Numbered from the stretch's first letter, positions 36,295-45,870 are shown. The stretch: DNA of 64,000 nt from Rathayibacter sp. VKM Ac-2760 (GCF_009834185.1 NZ_CP047173.1:62001-126000); one strand, 5' to 3'. Notes: generated from the letters alone by a model not told the origin. Program-made: numbers and translations.

Positions 36295-36447
36295 GGCGAT
36301 GAAGCATTCCGCCGGACCGGCGCCCATGACTCGAGAAGAGACTCGAGAAGACGATTCGCGCAGTCGACGTGATTCAGACTGTAGCGAAGACGACGACACG
36401 CGGCGATTCCCTCGGGTGGGCGCTGGAACCGAGAGACGGAGAGGCCG

Positions 36448-37125
36448 ATGAGAGCACATCGCGTCATCGCACTGCTGCGCTGGGCGACAGCACTGCTGGG
36501 GGCGGTGGTCGTGCTGGACGCCGTCGTCGTCGCCTGGGCGGTGGCCGGAACGGCCGCGGCCGTCGACTTCCTGAGCTCGGTGACGGCGCTCGCGAACATC
36601 CTCTCGATCGTCACCCTGATCCTCTCCGGGCGCAGCGCCTGGACGGCGATCGCCCCGCAGGGCCGGCGCAGCGCGGCGCGGCCGGTGACGCAGCGGCGGA
36701 GTCTCACGCTCCTCCGAGGCGTGAACGCGGCGATCCTGACGAGCATGTCGGCGCTCTTCTTCACCATCTACGGGCCGACCGTGCTCGGGGATCCGTCGCA
36801 GCTGAACGTGAACACGATCGTGCTGCACCTCGTGGTCCCGGTGCTCGGGCTGCTCGACTGGCTGCTGCTGCCCGGGCCGACGCCGTTCCCGCGCAACGCG
36901 TTCTGGCTGGTGCTGGTCTTCCCGGTGGTCTGGTTCGTCTACAGCTTCATCCGGGGCGCACTCACGTCGCGCTATGTCTACGAATTCCTCGATCCGGCGG
37001 GAGAGGGCAGTGGTGGAACAGCGATCAGCATGACCGCCTTCATCGTGTCGATGTTCTTCCTCATCGGCGTCGCGGTCCTCTCTCTGCAGCGGTGGCGTGT
37101 CCCCCGGACGGGGACGGTAGTGTGA
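36448..37125 (+). CDS. Pr6Pr-family membrane protein
   Basis: The 225-residue protein has about six hydrophobic helices, with motifs of the Pr6Pr family: a first helix, then SVTALANILSIV, a LTLLRGVNAAILTSM helix, VLHLVVPVLGLLDW, and a WFVYSFIRGAL helix followed by a variable YVYEFLDPA loop. The function of this family is unknown. The ATG follows GGAGAGG. It lies between divergent glycosyltransferase genes, but its own link to polysaccharide formation is only positional. Confidence 0.8.
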   Translation: MRAHRVIALLRWATALLGAVVVLDAVVVAWAVAGTAAAVDFLSSVTALANILSIVTLILSGRSAWTAIAPQGRRSAARPVTQRRSLTLLRGVNAAILTSMSALFFTIYGPTVLGDPSQLNVNTIVLHLVVPVLGLLDWLLLPGPTPFPRNAFWLVLVFPVVWFVYSFIRGALTSRYVYEFLDPAGEGSGGTAISMTAFIVSMFFLIGVAVLSLQRWRVPRTGTVV

Positions 37126-37262
37126 TCGCCAATACCCTTTTTCGGCGGTCTCGGACCACTGATGATTGCCATGCGCCGTTGCATAGCGAGGTATTGCAGC
37201 GGCGGTGACCGGCGGGCCTTCTCAGGTAGCGGCGCCCACTCGAAGAGGGGAAGTACCGGGTC

Positions 37263-38396
37263 ATGGGCAGAAGTGTCGCCATCATCGGCACACGCGGTTA
37301 TCCGAGCTATTACGGCGGCTTCGAGACGGCGATCCGTCGACTGGCGCCCTTCCTCGCGGAGCAGGGCTGGGACGTCCTGGTCTACGGCCGTCCGGGGACG
37401 ACGATGCTCGAGGATCCGGAGCGCGACGTCCGCGTCCGCACCCGCATCACGCACGGGGTCGAGTCGCGCTCGCTGAGCACCCTCTCCTACGGGCTGACCT
37501 CGAGCCTGGACGCGGTGCTGCGCAAGCCCGACGTCGCCCTGGTGCTCAACTGCGCCAACGGCTTCTGGCTGCCGCTGCTCAGGGCGCGCGGGATCCCGAC
37601 CGTCGTCAACGTCGACGGCATCGAGTGGGACCGCGCCAAGTGGGGCGCCTTCGCGAAGTCCGTCTTCCACCAGGGCGCGGTCTGGACCGCCCGCCACGCG
37701 GACCGGATCATCTACGACGCCGAGGCGATCGAGACGCGCTGGCGCGACGAGTTCGACCGCGACGGCGACGTCATCCCCTACGGCGGCGACGTGCCGCCGG
37801 AGCACCCGGTCGAGCCCGGGCTGACCCACCGCGGCTACGCGCTGCTCGTGGCGCGGTTCGTGCCCGAGAACACGGTCCCCGAGTTCGTCGAGGCCGCCGC
37901 CCGCATCTCGCTCAGCCACGACGTCGTGATCGTCGGCTCCTCCGGCTACGGCGGGCCGATCGAGGACGCGGTGCGCGCGCTCGCAGCCGCAAACCCGCGC
38001 GTGCACTGGTTCGGCCACGTGAACGACGACGTCCGGCTGCACTCGCTCTGGCAGCACGCCGGCGCCTACTTCCACGGGCACAGCGTCGGCGGCACCAACC
38101 CCGCGCTGGTGCAGGCGATGGCCTGCGGAGCGCCGGTCGTGGCCCGCGACACCGTCTTCAACCGGGAGGTGCTGCGCCAGGCGGGCGGCTTCGTGGCTCC
38201 CGACGCCGAGTCCATCGCCGACGGCGTGCTGGCGCTGCTCCAGGACCCGGAGGAGCAGGAGCGCCGCTCGCGCCTGGGCCTCGAGCGCGCGATCACCAGC
38301 TACGCCTGGGACGAGGTGAACGCGGCGTACGAGCGCTCGCTGCTCGGCGCCATCGCCGGCCGCTCCTCCGCGGTCGAGAGCGCGAGGCGCGCGTGA
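37263..38396 (+). CDS. Glycosyltransferase with DUF1972-type N-terminus
   Basis: The 377-residue protein opens with VAIIGTRGYPSYYGGFETAIRRL, the hallmark of DUF1972 glycosyltransferases. It continues with a GT4 donor domain (GYALLVARFVPENTVPEFVEA, later GTNPALVQAMACGAPVVARD). Members often act as rhamnosyl- or other deoxyhexosyltransferases in capsule or O-antigen loci. The start follows GGGGAAG. Its last four bases overlap the next gene's GTG, and the next three genes are coupled in the same way, giving a four-gene polysaccharide unit on the + strand. Confidence 0.9.
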   Translation: MGRSVAIIGTRGYPSYYGGFETAIRRLAPFLAEQGWDVLVYGRPGTTMLEDPERDVRVRTRITHGVESRSLSTLSYGLTSSLDAVLRKPDVALVLNCANGFWLPLLRARGIPTVVNVDGIEWDRAKWGAFAKSVFHQGAVWTARHADRIIYDAEAIETRWRDEFDRDGDVIPYGGDVPPEHPVEPGLTHRGYALLVARFVPENTVPEFVEAAARISLSHDVVIVGSSGYGGPIEDAVRALAAANPRVHWFGHVNDDVRLHSLWQHAGAYFHGHSVGGTNPALVQAMACGAPVVARDTVFNREVLRQAGGFVAPDAESIADGVLALLQDPEEQERRSRLGLERAITSYAWDEVNAAYERSLLGAIAGRSSAVESARRA

Positions 38397-39676
38397 CCCG
38401 GCTGCGCGACCTCGGCTACGACCCGCTGCTGATCAGCTACCTCGTCGGTCCGCTGACCGGACTGACGCCGGAGAAGGTGCGCACGGCCCTGCGCGACGTT
38501 CTCTCCTCGCCGCGCGGCCGGCCGCTGCTGCGCCTGCGCACCCGCGCGAAGGGCTGGCGCCGCGTCGACCGCGCCACGGCGCTCGCCGCCGTCGACCGCG
38601 CGGTCGAGGTGGTCGCCGACGGGCCGCTCGAGCGCGCCGACCTGATCGGGCGGCTGCTCGCCGAGGGCTTCGCGCCGGGCCGGCTCCCGATCCGCCTCCT
38701 GGTCGACGGGCCGGTGCTGGGCTTCTGCCTCCCGCACGGGCTGTTCGACGGGACCGGGGCGACCGAGGCCATCCGGCTGGTGGTGGAGAAGCTCGGCGCA
38801 CCCGGCCCCGACGAGGAGCCGGAGCGGCCGCGACCGGCCCGGCCGCTGCTCGACCTGATGCGCCGCTTCGAGCTCACCGGTCTCGCCGGCGTGCGGACGG
38901 CGCGCGACACCTTCCGCTCGATGACGGCGGAGACCGAGACCGGCTACCAGCTCGAGCGCACGCTCTCGAAGGCGGAGTCGGTCGAGCGGACCCGGATCGT
39001 GTCGGCCGTGCTGACGGCCGAGACGCTCCGGAGCATCGCCGCGACCCCCGAGCAGGCCCGCGACGGTCGGCGCCCCGCGCGCCCGCCGCTCTCGCTGAAG
39101 ACGGCGAGCGTCGTGCTGCGCTGCCTGCGCGACAGCTCGCGCGACGGGATGGACCTGCGCGTCGTGATCCCGGTGGACGCGCGGCGCTGGCTGCCGAAGG
39201 GCCAGGACGTCGACGGCAACTTCTCGCCGTCGCTGCCGATGGGGCGGCTGCTCACGGACGACCTCTCGGCGACCGCGCTCGCCGAGCGCATCGCCTCGGC
39301 GACGAAGACGGGTCTGCCGGTCACCTGGCTGTTCGCGAGCCTGCTGATCTCGGTGAAGAACACCGTGCGCCATCCGCTGTCCGCGCTCCGCACGCCGAAG
39401 GAGACCCCGCGGGTCCCGTTCGAGGTGCACGTCTCGCTGCCGACCGGCGAGGTCGCGGTGTCGGAGGAGCTGCTGCCGCGGATCGAGCCGGACACGATCA
39501 TCGGCGGGGCGCCCACGCACCTGCACCTGCCGCTCGGGGTCTGGGTCGAGCTCGCCCCGATGCGCGACTGCCTGCACCTGATCGTGCAGGACGAGACCGG
39601 CGCCTTCGATCTCGACGGCTTCGAGGAGCGGCTGCTCGCCGCCGTCGAGTCGGCTGCCGCGGCGGAGCGCTCGTGA
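38393..39676 (+). CDS. Condensation-domain-like acyltransferase in the polysaccharide locus
   Basis: The 427-residue protein carries H115-G-L-F-D119-G, the HxxxDG catalytic motif of condensation-domain, chloramphenicol-acetyltransferase-like and wax-ester-synthase-type acyltransferases. The fold layout also agrees, with a second-half segment DVDGNFSPSLPMG where such enzymes have a latch or solvent-channel motif. No carrier-protein or adenylation domain is encoded nearby. It is coupled to a GT4 gene upstream and a flippase downstream, so it may acylate a sugar in the lipid-linked repeat unit or a lipid precursor. The acyl donor is unknown. This is a less usual enzyme for such a locus. Confidence 0.75.
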   Translation: MTRLRDLGYDPLLISYLVGPLTGLTPEKVRTALRDVLSSPRGRPLLRLRTRAKGWRRVDRATALAAVDRAVEVVADGPLERADLIGRLLAEGFAPGRLPIRLLVDGPVLGFCLPHGLFDGTGATEAIRLVVEKLGAPGPDEEPERPRPARPLLDLMRRFELTGLAGVRTARDTFRSMTAETETGYQLERTLSKAESVERTRIVSAVLTAETLRSIAATPEQARDGRRPARPPLSLKTASVVLRCLRDSSRDGMDLRVVIPVDARRWLPKGQDVDGNFSPSLPMGRLLTDDLSATALAERIASATKTGLPVTWLFASLLISVKNTVRHPLSALRTPKETPRVPFEVHVSLPTGEVAVSEELLPRIEPDTIIGGAPTHLHLPLGVWVELAPMRDCLHLIVQDETGAFDLDGFEERLLAAVESAAAAERS

Positions 39677-40947
39677 GCGGGCTGCTGCGCCTGCTGAACT
39701 CCCCGATCGCGATGCTCGCGAGCCGCCTCTCGGTCGCGGCGCTGGGGCTGGTCAGCGCGCCGATCATCGCGCAGTCGCTCGGCCCGAGCGGTCGCGGCGA
39801 GACGGCGGCGTCGCTCGCCGCGATGTACCTGATCCCGATCGTGCTCGCTTTCGGCATGCCGCTCGAGATCCGCCGGCGCGTGCTCGTCGCGGGCGATCTG
39901 GGCGCCGTCCGCACCGCCCGCCGGCTCGCGCTGCTCACCGCCGTGCCGGCCGCGCTGGTGGCCTGGCTGGTCACCTCCACCTTCCTCTCCTCGCTCGACG
40001 AGGCGGCGACGATCGCCGTCTTCGTCGCGATCACCGGCACGCCGCTGATGGTGAGCTGGATGGTCGACATCGGCGTGGTCGGGGCGCAGCGCCGCTTCGG
40101 CGCGGTGGCGCTGCTGCAGGCGACCCAGCCGGTGGTCTACGTCGGCGGGATCCTGCTGCTCTTCCTCCTCGACTCGATCAGCGTCGCCGGGGTGATCTGG
40201 GCGAACTTCGCCGGCTCGCTGATGACCGCGGTGATCGGCGCCCTGCTCAACCGCCCCCGCAGCGCGCGGCCGGTGCCGTGGCGGCCGCTGCTGCGCGGCA
40301 GCGCCACCTTCTACGGCGCGCAGGCCTCCGACGCGGCGTACCAGCGGCTCGATCAGGTGATCATGCTGCCGCTGATCGGCGCGCACCAGGCCGGGCTCTA
40401 CTCCGTCGCGGTCACGATCGGCACGCTGCCGGTCTTCCTCGCCCACGCGGTCGCGGCGCCGGTGTTCTCGGACATCACGCGCACGGAGGGCCGGGCGCGG
40501 ATCACCGCCACCGGCGACGCGCTCCGCTCGGCCTTCGTGGTCGGGCTGGCCTCGGCGGTGTTCCTCGCGGTGATCTCGCCCTGGGGCGTGCCGTTCCTCT
40601 TCGGCTCGGCCTTCGAGGAGGCGCTGCCCGCGGTGATGTTCGCGATCGTCGGCTCGATCTTCGTGGTGGTGACCGTGAGCGCCGGCGAGGTGCTCTCGGC
40701 GCGCAACAGCGGGCTCCGGCTGACGCTCGCCCAGGGGGCTGGCCTGATCACCTGCCTGGTGCTGCTGCTGACCTTCGGGCCGGCGAACGGGGCGGTCGCC
40801 GCGGCGATCGCGAACGCGAGCGGGATCCTGATGGCGCTGATCGTGATGCTGCTGGCGATCCGGCCGCCGGCGCGGACCATCGTGCCGCGGCCCTCCGACG
40901 TGCCGCTCGTCGTCCGCCGCCTGACCACCCGGGGCGGAGCGGCGTGA
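39673..40947 (+). CDS. Wzx-type polysaccharide/lipid-linked oligosaccharide flippase
   Basis: The 424-residue protein has about twelve hydrophobic helices and the MOP-superfamily layout. LGPSGRGETAA near the N-terminus is a common flippase motif, and loops are rich in Arg on the cytosolic side. It likely moves undecaprenyl-linked repeat units across the membrane for the polymerase encoded next. The GTG start overlaps the acyltransferase stop (GTGA), and its own stop overlaps the polymerase GTG, so the four genes are translated together. Confidence 0.88.
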   Translation: MSGLLRLLNSPIAMLASRLSVAALGLVSAPIIAQSLGPSGRGETAASLAAMYLIPIVLAFGMPLEIRRRVLVAGDLGAVRTARRLALLTAVPAALVAWLVTSTFLSSLDEAATIAVFVAITGTPLMVSWMVDIGVVGAQRRFGAVALLQATQPVVYVGGILLLFLLDSISVAGVIWANFAGSLMTAVIGALLNRPRSARPVPWRPLLRGSATFYGAQASDAAYQRLDQVIMLPLIGAHQAGLYSVAVTIGTLPVFLAHAVAAPVFSDITRTEGRARITATGDALRSAFVVGLASAVFLAVISPWGVPFLFGSAFEEALPAVMFAIVGSIFVVVTVSAGEVLSARNSGLRLTLAQGAGLITCLVLLLTFGPANGAVAAAIANASGILMALIVMLLAIRPPARTIVPRPSDVPLVVRRLTTRGGAA

Positions 40948-42809
40948 CGCGCACGGCGCCGTCCGGGAGCCGGGCGCGCCGGCCGGGGTCGACCGCGCCG
41001 GCCGCGGGCCACTCCGCTGCTGATCGCTCCGCCGCCGGCCACTCAGCGGCCGGCCGGCCGGCCCCGACCCCGCCGAGCGCCCGCCGCGAGCGGGACATCG
41101 AGCGCCCCGGACTTCCCGGCCTGCTCCGGCGGATCCTCGGCCGCAGCGACGGCCGCGGATTCGACCTGCCCTGGCTCGGGATCCTGCTCCTGGTGGCCGT
41201 GCTGCCCGCGAACGGCGTCACCTCCGCGTTCCTCGACGGCGTGGTGGCGACGGCCTTCGGCGCGATCAAGGACGCGGTGATCCTCGGCCTCTTCCTCCTC
41301 GTCGTGGTCACCGGGCGGATCCGGCGCGTGCCGGTGCCGGTCGTGATCCTGGTGCTGATGATCGTCTCGCTCGGAGCGGTCTCGGCGGTGTGGACGCCGA
41401 ACCCGATCCAGGCCGCTTACGGCTGGCGCAACGACTTCCTGCCCTTCCTGGCGCTGATCGTGACCCCCGCGGTGCTGGAGCGGAGGCACCTCGCGATCGT
41501 GGCGACCGCCTTCGTCGTCGTCTCGCAGGCGGCGTCGATCACGACGATCCTCACCTGGAACCAGGGGCTCGACTGGCTGTTCACCCTCGGGGTCTTCCCG
41601 CTCGCGCCCGACGCGCCCTTCCCCTCCTCGCTCTTCGTCGCCGGCAGCATCGTGCCCCGCGGCTTCAGCCCCTACAGCGCCCCGAACGAGAGCGCCGTCG
41701 CGACCACGATCGCGCTCGCGGTGCTCTGGACTCGGCCGCGCTGGCCGATCTGGCTGAAGGGCGCGCTGACCCTCCTGCCGCTCGTGGCGATCTACCTGAC
41801 GCAGTCGCGCAGCGGCTACATCGGCCTGGCGATCCTGGCGGTCGTGCTCGTCGCCTGGGCGCTGTTCCGGAGCCGGCCGATGCTGGTCTGGGCGATGCTG
41901 ACCGTCTCGACGGCCGCGGCGATCGGCGGAGTGACGCTCTACCTCTACATCGACAAGGTGATCTCGCACGTCGCGGACCCGTCGCTGATCGGTCACAGCG
42001 ACAGCCTGCTCGAGAACCTGCCGTTCCTGATCTCGCACCCGTTCGGCTTCGGCCTGGGCAAGGTGGGGCCGCGGGCGCAGCTGTACTCGACCGACGCGGT
42101 GCTGGTCGAGAGCTTCTTCCTGGTGCTCGCGATCGAGTCCGGGATCATCGTGATGCTGCTGTTCGCGGCGCTGCTGGTCTACCTGTTCGTCCGCGGGCTG
42201 CGCGCGCGCACGCTCGACGGCTTCCTGGTCACCGCGGCGGTGGCGGGCACGCTCGTCAGCTACACGGTGCTGCCGACGCTGCAGGAGGGCCCTGTGGCGT
42301 ACACGCTCTGGATCGTCTGCGGGATGGGGCTCGTCGCTGCGCGCGAGGCCGGGACGGCGGCGGCGCGGCCGGAGCGCGCGGCGGACGCCGGCTCCGCGGT
42401 CGCGGGCCCCGCGGTCGGTGCCTCCGCGACCCCGGTCGAGGAGGTCGCGCAGGCGTCGGACGCGCCGGGCGCGGTCGAGCGCGACGTCGCTCCGCCGGCA
42501 CGGCCGTCACCGCCCCGGAGGCCGGCCGTCGCGCCGCGACGCCGGCCGCCGGAGCGACGCCGACCGCCGGATCACGCGGGCGTCGAGACCGGCGCGCTGC
42601 TCGGCGCGCGGGTGACGACGGCGCCGAGCACGTCCCCTCCCACATCGCGTAGCCGGTCGGCCGCCGAGGCGAGGTCGGCCGAGGAGGACACTCCGGCTCC
42701 CGCCACCAGCACGGTCGTGCCGACCAGCGTGCTGAGCAGCACGGCATCGGTCGCGGTGAGGATCGCGGGGGCGTCGACGATCACGTGGTCGAAGCGGCGG
42801 GAGAGGTAG
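40944..42809 (+). CDS. Wzy-type O-antigen/exopolysaccharide polymerase
   Basis: The 621-residue protein has an Ala/Pro/Arg-rich N-terminal tail (about 1-55) and then about ten membrane helices. A large external loop holds the RGFSPYSAPNESAVAT segment, followed by QSRSGYIGL, which fits the Wzy_C/O-antigen ligase superfamily. The C-terminal ~170 residues are Pro/Ala/Arg-rich. The last 238 bases run antisense over the end of the Wzc-like gene, an unusually deep overlap, so the true C-terminus may be shorter or the last stretch may contain a sequence error. It is coupled to the flippase gene. Confidence 0.82.
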   Translation: MTRTAPSGSRARRPGSTAPAAGHSAADRSAAGHSAAGRPAPTPPSARRERDIERPGLPGLLRRILGRSDGRGFDLPWLGILLLVAVLPANGVTSAFLDGVVATAFGAIKDAVILGLFLLVVVTGRIRRVPVPVVILVLMIVSLGAVSAVWTPNPIQAAYGWRNDFLPFLALIVTPAVLERRHLAIVATAFVVVSQAASITTILTWNQGLDWLFTLGVFPLAPDAPFPSSLFVAGSIVPRGFSPYSAPNESAVATTIALAVLWTRPRWPIWLKGALTLLPLVAIYLTQSRSGYIGLAILAVVLVAWALFRSRPMLVWAMLTVSTAAAIGGVTLYLYIDKVISHVADPSLIGHSDSLLENLPFLISHPFGFGLGKVGPRAQLYSTDAVLVESFFLVLAIESGIIVMLLFAALLVYLFVRGLRARTLDGFLVTAAVAGTLVSYTVLPTLQEGPVAYTLWIVCGMGLVAAREAGTAAARPERAADAGSAVAGPAVGASATPVEEVAQASDAPGAVERDVAPPARPSPPRRPAVAPRRRPPERRRPPDHAGVETGALLGARVTTAPSTSPPTSRSRSAAEARSAEEDTPAPATSTVVPTSVLSSTASVAVRIAGASTITWSKRRER

Positions 42810-43903
42810 CGGACGACGCGCTCCATCGCCGGGGTGCCGATCAGGTCGCTCGGGTTCGCGGTGGTGTCGCCCGCGGGCAGCACCGTCACTCCCTCGGCGC
42901 TGACCGAGAGCGCGGAGTCGACGGGGAGGCCGCCGGTGCGCAGCAGCTCGCCGAGGGTCGGCCCGCCGTCGGGGATGCCGAAGAGGGCGGCCTGACCGGG
43001 CTTCCGCAGGTCGGCGTCGATCACGACGACCGTGCGGCCGACCTGGGCGATCGAGGCGGCGAGGTTGGCCGCCACGGTGCTCTTGCCGTCGCCGTCGCGC
43101 GCCGAGGTGACGAGCAGCGTGCGCTCGCGGGTGCCGGAGCCGAACAGGATCGTGGTCCGCAGCATCCGGAACGACTCCGCGACCGTGCTGCGCCCGTCGA
43201 CGACGAGTGCCGTGCGGCGGAGGGCGGCGTCGTAGGGGATCGACTCGAGCACCGGGAGCGTGGTGCCGCTCGCCACGTCCTTCGCCGAGCGGATGCGGCC
43301 GTCGCCGAGCGAGCGGAGGACGACGATGCCGACGCCGAGGATGAGGCCGGTGGCGCCGCCGAGGACGAGGTAGACCAGCAGGTCGGGGCTGAGCGGCGAG
43401 CTCGGCGCCACGGCCGACTCGAGGACCTTGACGTCCACGCGGCTGGGCCCGCCGTCGGCCGGCGCCTCGATCTGCGAGACGTAGGCGCTGAGGCTCTGCG
43501 CGACCGCGTCGGCGATGTCGGCCGCGCGCTGGGCGTCGCCGTCGACGACGTCGATGCTCATGATGACCGTGCCGGGCAGTGCCGCGGCGGTCACCTCGTC
43601 GCCGAGATCGCCGACCGACAGGTCGAGCTGCAGGCGGTCGATCACGGGCTGCAGCACCGAGCTCGAGTCGACGAGGGCGACGTACGAGGCGACGCGCGCC
43701 TCCGCGCTGGTGAAGGAGGCGCCGACCTCGGCGCTGGACTGGTTGGTGACCGTCGCGACCGAGACGAACACGGTCGTCTGGGCGCGGTACTCCGCCTCGG
43801 ACGCGACGGTCGCCGCGGAGGCGATCGCGAGGCCCAGGGCGACGCAGACCGAGATGACCAGCCAGCCCCGGCGGAGGAGGCGTCCGTATTCGCGAATTCC
43901 CAC
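42572..43903 (-). CDS. Wzc-like polysaccharide co-polymerase / P-loop kinase
   Basis: The 443-residue protein has an N-terminal Wzz segment (REYGRLLRRGWLV and the first helix), a second helix near residues 175-195 (LLVYLVLGGATGLILG), and a C-terminal BY-kinase/MinD-like domain. That domain has Walker A SARDGDGKST, Walker A' VVVIDADLRKP and Walker B HVIVDAP. It has no C-terminal tyrosine cluster, which BY-kinases normally carry, so chain-length control may work without autophosphorylation. The GTG at 43903 begins the Wzz domain. It converges on and overlaps the polymerase gene by 238 bases. Confidence 0.86.
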   Translation of the reverse strand: MGIREYGRLLRRGWLVISVCVALGLAIASAATVASEAEYRAQTTVFVSVATVTNQSSAEVGASFTSAEARVASYVALVDSSSVLQPVIDRLQLDLSVGDLGDEVTAAALPGTVIMSIDVVDGDAQRAADIADAVAQSLSAYVSQIEAPADGGPSRVDVKVLESAVAPSSPLSPDLLVYLVLGGATGLILGVGIVVLRSLGDGRIRSAKDVASGTTLPVLESIPYDAALRRTALVVDGRSTVAESFRMLRTTILFGSGTRERTLLVTSARDGDGKSTVAANLAASIAQVGRTVVVIDADLRKPGQAALFGIPDGGPTLGELLRTGGLPVDSALSVSAEGVTVLPAGDTTANPSDLIGTPAMERVVRYLSRRFDHVIVDAPAILTATDAVLLSTLVGTTVLVAGAGVSSSADLASAADRLRDVGGDVLGAVVTRAPSSAPVSTPA

Positions 43904-44148
43904 TGGTGCCGATCCTGTCGAGTCGTGCGTCCGCGCGGAGCGGACCGTGCCGATGAGCGTGAGCACTCCGATCTTGACAGAACCCGACGCCTGTCGGCCC
44001 GCCCGCGGCCCCCGAACGGGCGGTCCGGACGACGCAGGGGCCCCTTCGCCCCCGAACGGGGTGCGCGCGACCGGGCGCCGTCGACGCTCCTCCCGTCGAT
44101 CCGCGTCAAACGGACTCCGCGTCAGGCGGACTCCGCGCGACGAGTCCG

Positions 44149-45870
44149 CTACGAGGTGGACCCGCGCCGCAGCCGCAGCCGCGTCTCCTCCAGGTCGAGC
44201 AGCGCCTGCGCCTGCCCGAGGATCCGCTGCGGGTACGCCCGACGCGACCGCGCGTCGAGCAGCGCGTCGCGCTCGGCGGCGACGACCGCGAGCCGCAGCG
44301 CCCGGTAGAGCCGGTGCGGAGTGTCCGCCGCGGACCGCTGCGAGCCGCGCGCCCGCTCCCACGCCGCTTCCGACCGGAGGAACGAGGTCTGCCGCACGCG
44401 CTCGAGCACGTCCGGGTCCACGTGCTGCACGCCCTCCACCACCTCGCCCGGCCGCTCGAGGACGGAGAGCCCCTTCTCGGTGATCTCGTCGAGCAGCCCC
44501 GCCAGCTCGCGCTGGTCCTCCGGCACGTCGACCCCGCGGATGCCCGTCGCGCGGATGAGCAGCGGCAGCGTGCTCCCCTGGACCAGCAGCGTCGTCACCG
44601 CCACGGTGAACGCGATCAGCACGAGCTGCGGACGGTAGGGGATGTCCTCGGGCAGCGACTGCGCCGCGGCGAGCGTCACCACGCCGCGCATGCCGGACCA
44701 GCCGAGCACGAGTCCGCCGCGCCAGCCCAGGTCGTTCGTGCTGAAGTGCCGGTAGTCCGAGCGGCGCAGCTGGTACCGGCGCTTCGCCCGGCTCCGCTCG
44801 GCGCGGGGGAGCCGCACGCCGCCCGTCGACTCGAGCAGCTCCTTCTGCTCCCGCGCCCGCCGCTCGGCCCGCCGGGTCTGCCAGCGCTCGCCGAGCAGCA
44901 CCGGGCCGACCCAGGCGAAGCGCACGACGATCAGCCCGGCCGTGGCGACGAGTCCGATGCCGACGGCCGCGGGGATCGTCAGCTCGGCGCGGTCCGCGTC
45001 CTGGATGAGGCTGCGGATCTCGAGCCCGATCAGGAGGAACACGCCGTTCTCGAGCAGGAACTGCACCGTGCGCCAGTTGATGCGGTCGTTCACCCGCGAC
45101 TGCGCGGTGAAGGCGCGGGAGGAGGCGTGCCCGGTGTGCAGGCCGGCCACGACGACCGCGAGCACGCCCGAAGCGCCCAGGGCCTCGGCCGGGATGAACG
45201 CGACGAACGGCACCACGAACGAGACGACGGTGTTGAGCACCGGGTCCTCGAGGCGCGAGCGCACGAACACGGTGACGACGCTCGCGACGAGGCCGACGAT
45301 CACGGCCACCACCACGGCGTAGAGGAAGTCGCCGACCGCCGCCCACGGCGTCGCGAGAGTGCCGGCCGCCGCGGCGAGGGCCGAGCGGAGGAGCACCAGC
45401 GCCGTCGCGTCGTTGATCAGCCCCTCGCCCTCGAGCAGGGTCAGCAGTCGCGGCGGCAGGCCGAGCCGGCGCCCGACACTGGTGGCGGCGACCGCGTCCG
45501 GCGGGCTGATGATCGCTCCCACGGCGATGGCGAGCGGGAGACCCAGCTCGGGCAGCAGCGCGAAGAGCAGCGCGCCGACCCCGGCGGCCGAGATCAGCAC
45601 GAGCACCACCGAGAGGCCGCTGATGGTGGCGATGTTGCGGCGGAAGTCGATGAACGGCACGCTGATCGCCGCGGCGTAGAGCAGCGGCGGCAGCACGCCG
45701 TCGAGCACCCACTCGTGCGGCACGACCACCTCGGGCACCCCGGGGAGGAACGACAGGCCCACGCCCGCGAGCACCAGCGCGATGGGTGCCGCGACACCGA
45801 GGCGGCGGGCGAACGCGGCGACGGCGACCAGGACGGCGACACCGATGACGGCGGCGATGGCCAGCTCCAT
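44149..45870 (-). CDS. CPA1-family Na+/H+ antiporter
   Basis: The 573-residue protein has about twelve membrane helices. IISPPDAVAATSV and LLEGEGLINDATALV are the ion-binding helices typical of NhaP/CPA1 exchangers, and GLEIRSLI lies in a later helix. A cytosolic C-terminal domain (about 420-573, rich in Arg and Glu) follows and probably controls pH response. ATG 45870 is preferred over an in-frame upstream GTG-type extension because it starts the first helix. It likely exports Na+ or K+ in exchange for protons. It stands alone, 245 bases from the Wzc-like gene. Confidence 0.9.
   Translation of the reverse strand: MELAIAAVIGVAVLVAVAAFARRLGVAAPIALVLAGVGLSFLPGVPEVVVPHEWVLDGVLPPLLYAAAISVPFIDFRRNIATISGLSVVLVLISAAGVGALLFALLPELGLPLAIAVGAIISPPDAVAATSVGRRLGLPPRLLTLLEGEGLINDATALVLLRSALAAAAGTLATPWAAVGDFLYAVVVAVIVGLVASVVTVFVRSRLEDPVLNTVVSFVVPFVAFIPAEALGASGVLAVVVAGLHTGHASSRAFTAQSRVNDRINWRTVQFLLENGVFLLIGLEIRSLIQDADRAELTIPAAVGIGLVATAGLIVVRFAWVGPVLLGERWQTRRAERRAREQKELLESTGGVRLPRAERSRAKRRYQLRRSDYRHFSTNDLGWRGGLVLGWSGMRGVVTLAAAQSLPEDIPYRPQLVLIAFTVAVTTLLVQGSTLPLLIRATGIRGVDVPEDQRELAGLLDEITEKGLSVLERPGEVVEGVQHVDPDVLERVRQTSFLRSEAAWERARGSQRSAADTPHRLYRALRLAVVAAERDALLDARSRRAYPQRILGQAQALLDLEETRLRLRRGSTS

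Noticed and set aside
36182..36447. tRNA or riboswitch in the divergent region
   Set aside because: No cloverleaf and no known riboswitch core; only direct repeats were found.
43904..45712. Upstream extension of the Wzc-like gene to 45,712
   Set aside because: The extension overlaps the antiporter gene in another frame and is Arg/Ala-rich; the Wzz domain begins at the GTG at 43903.
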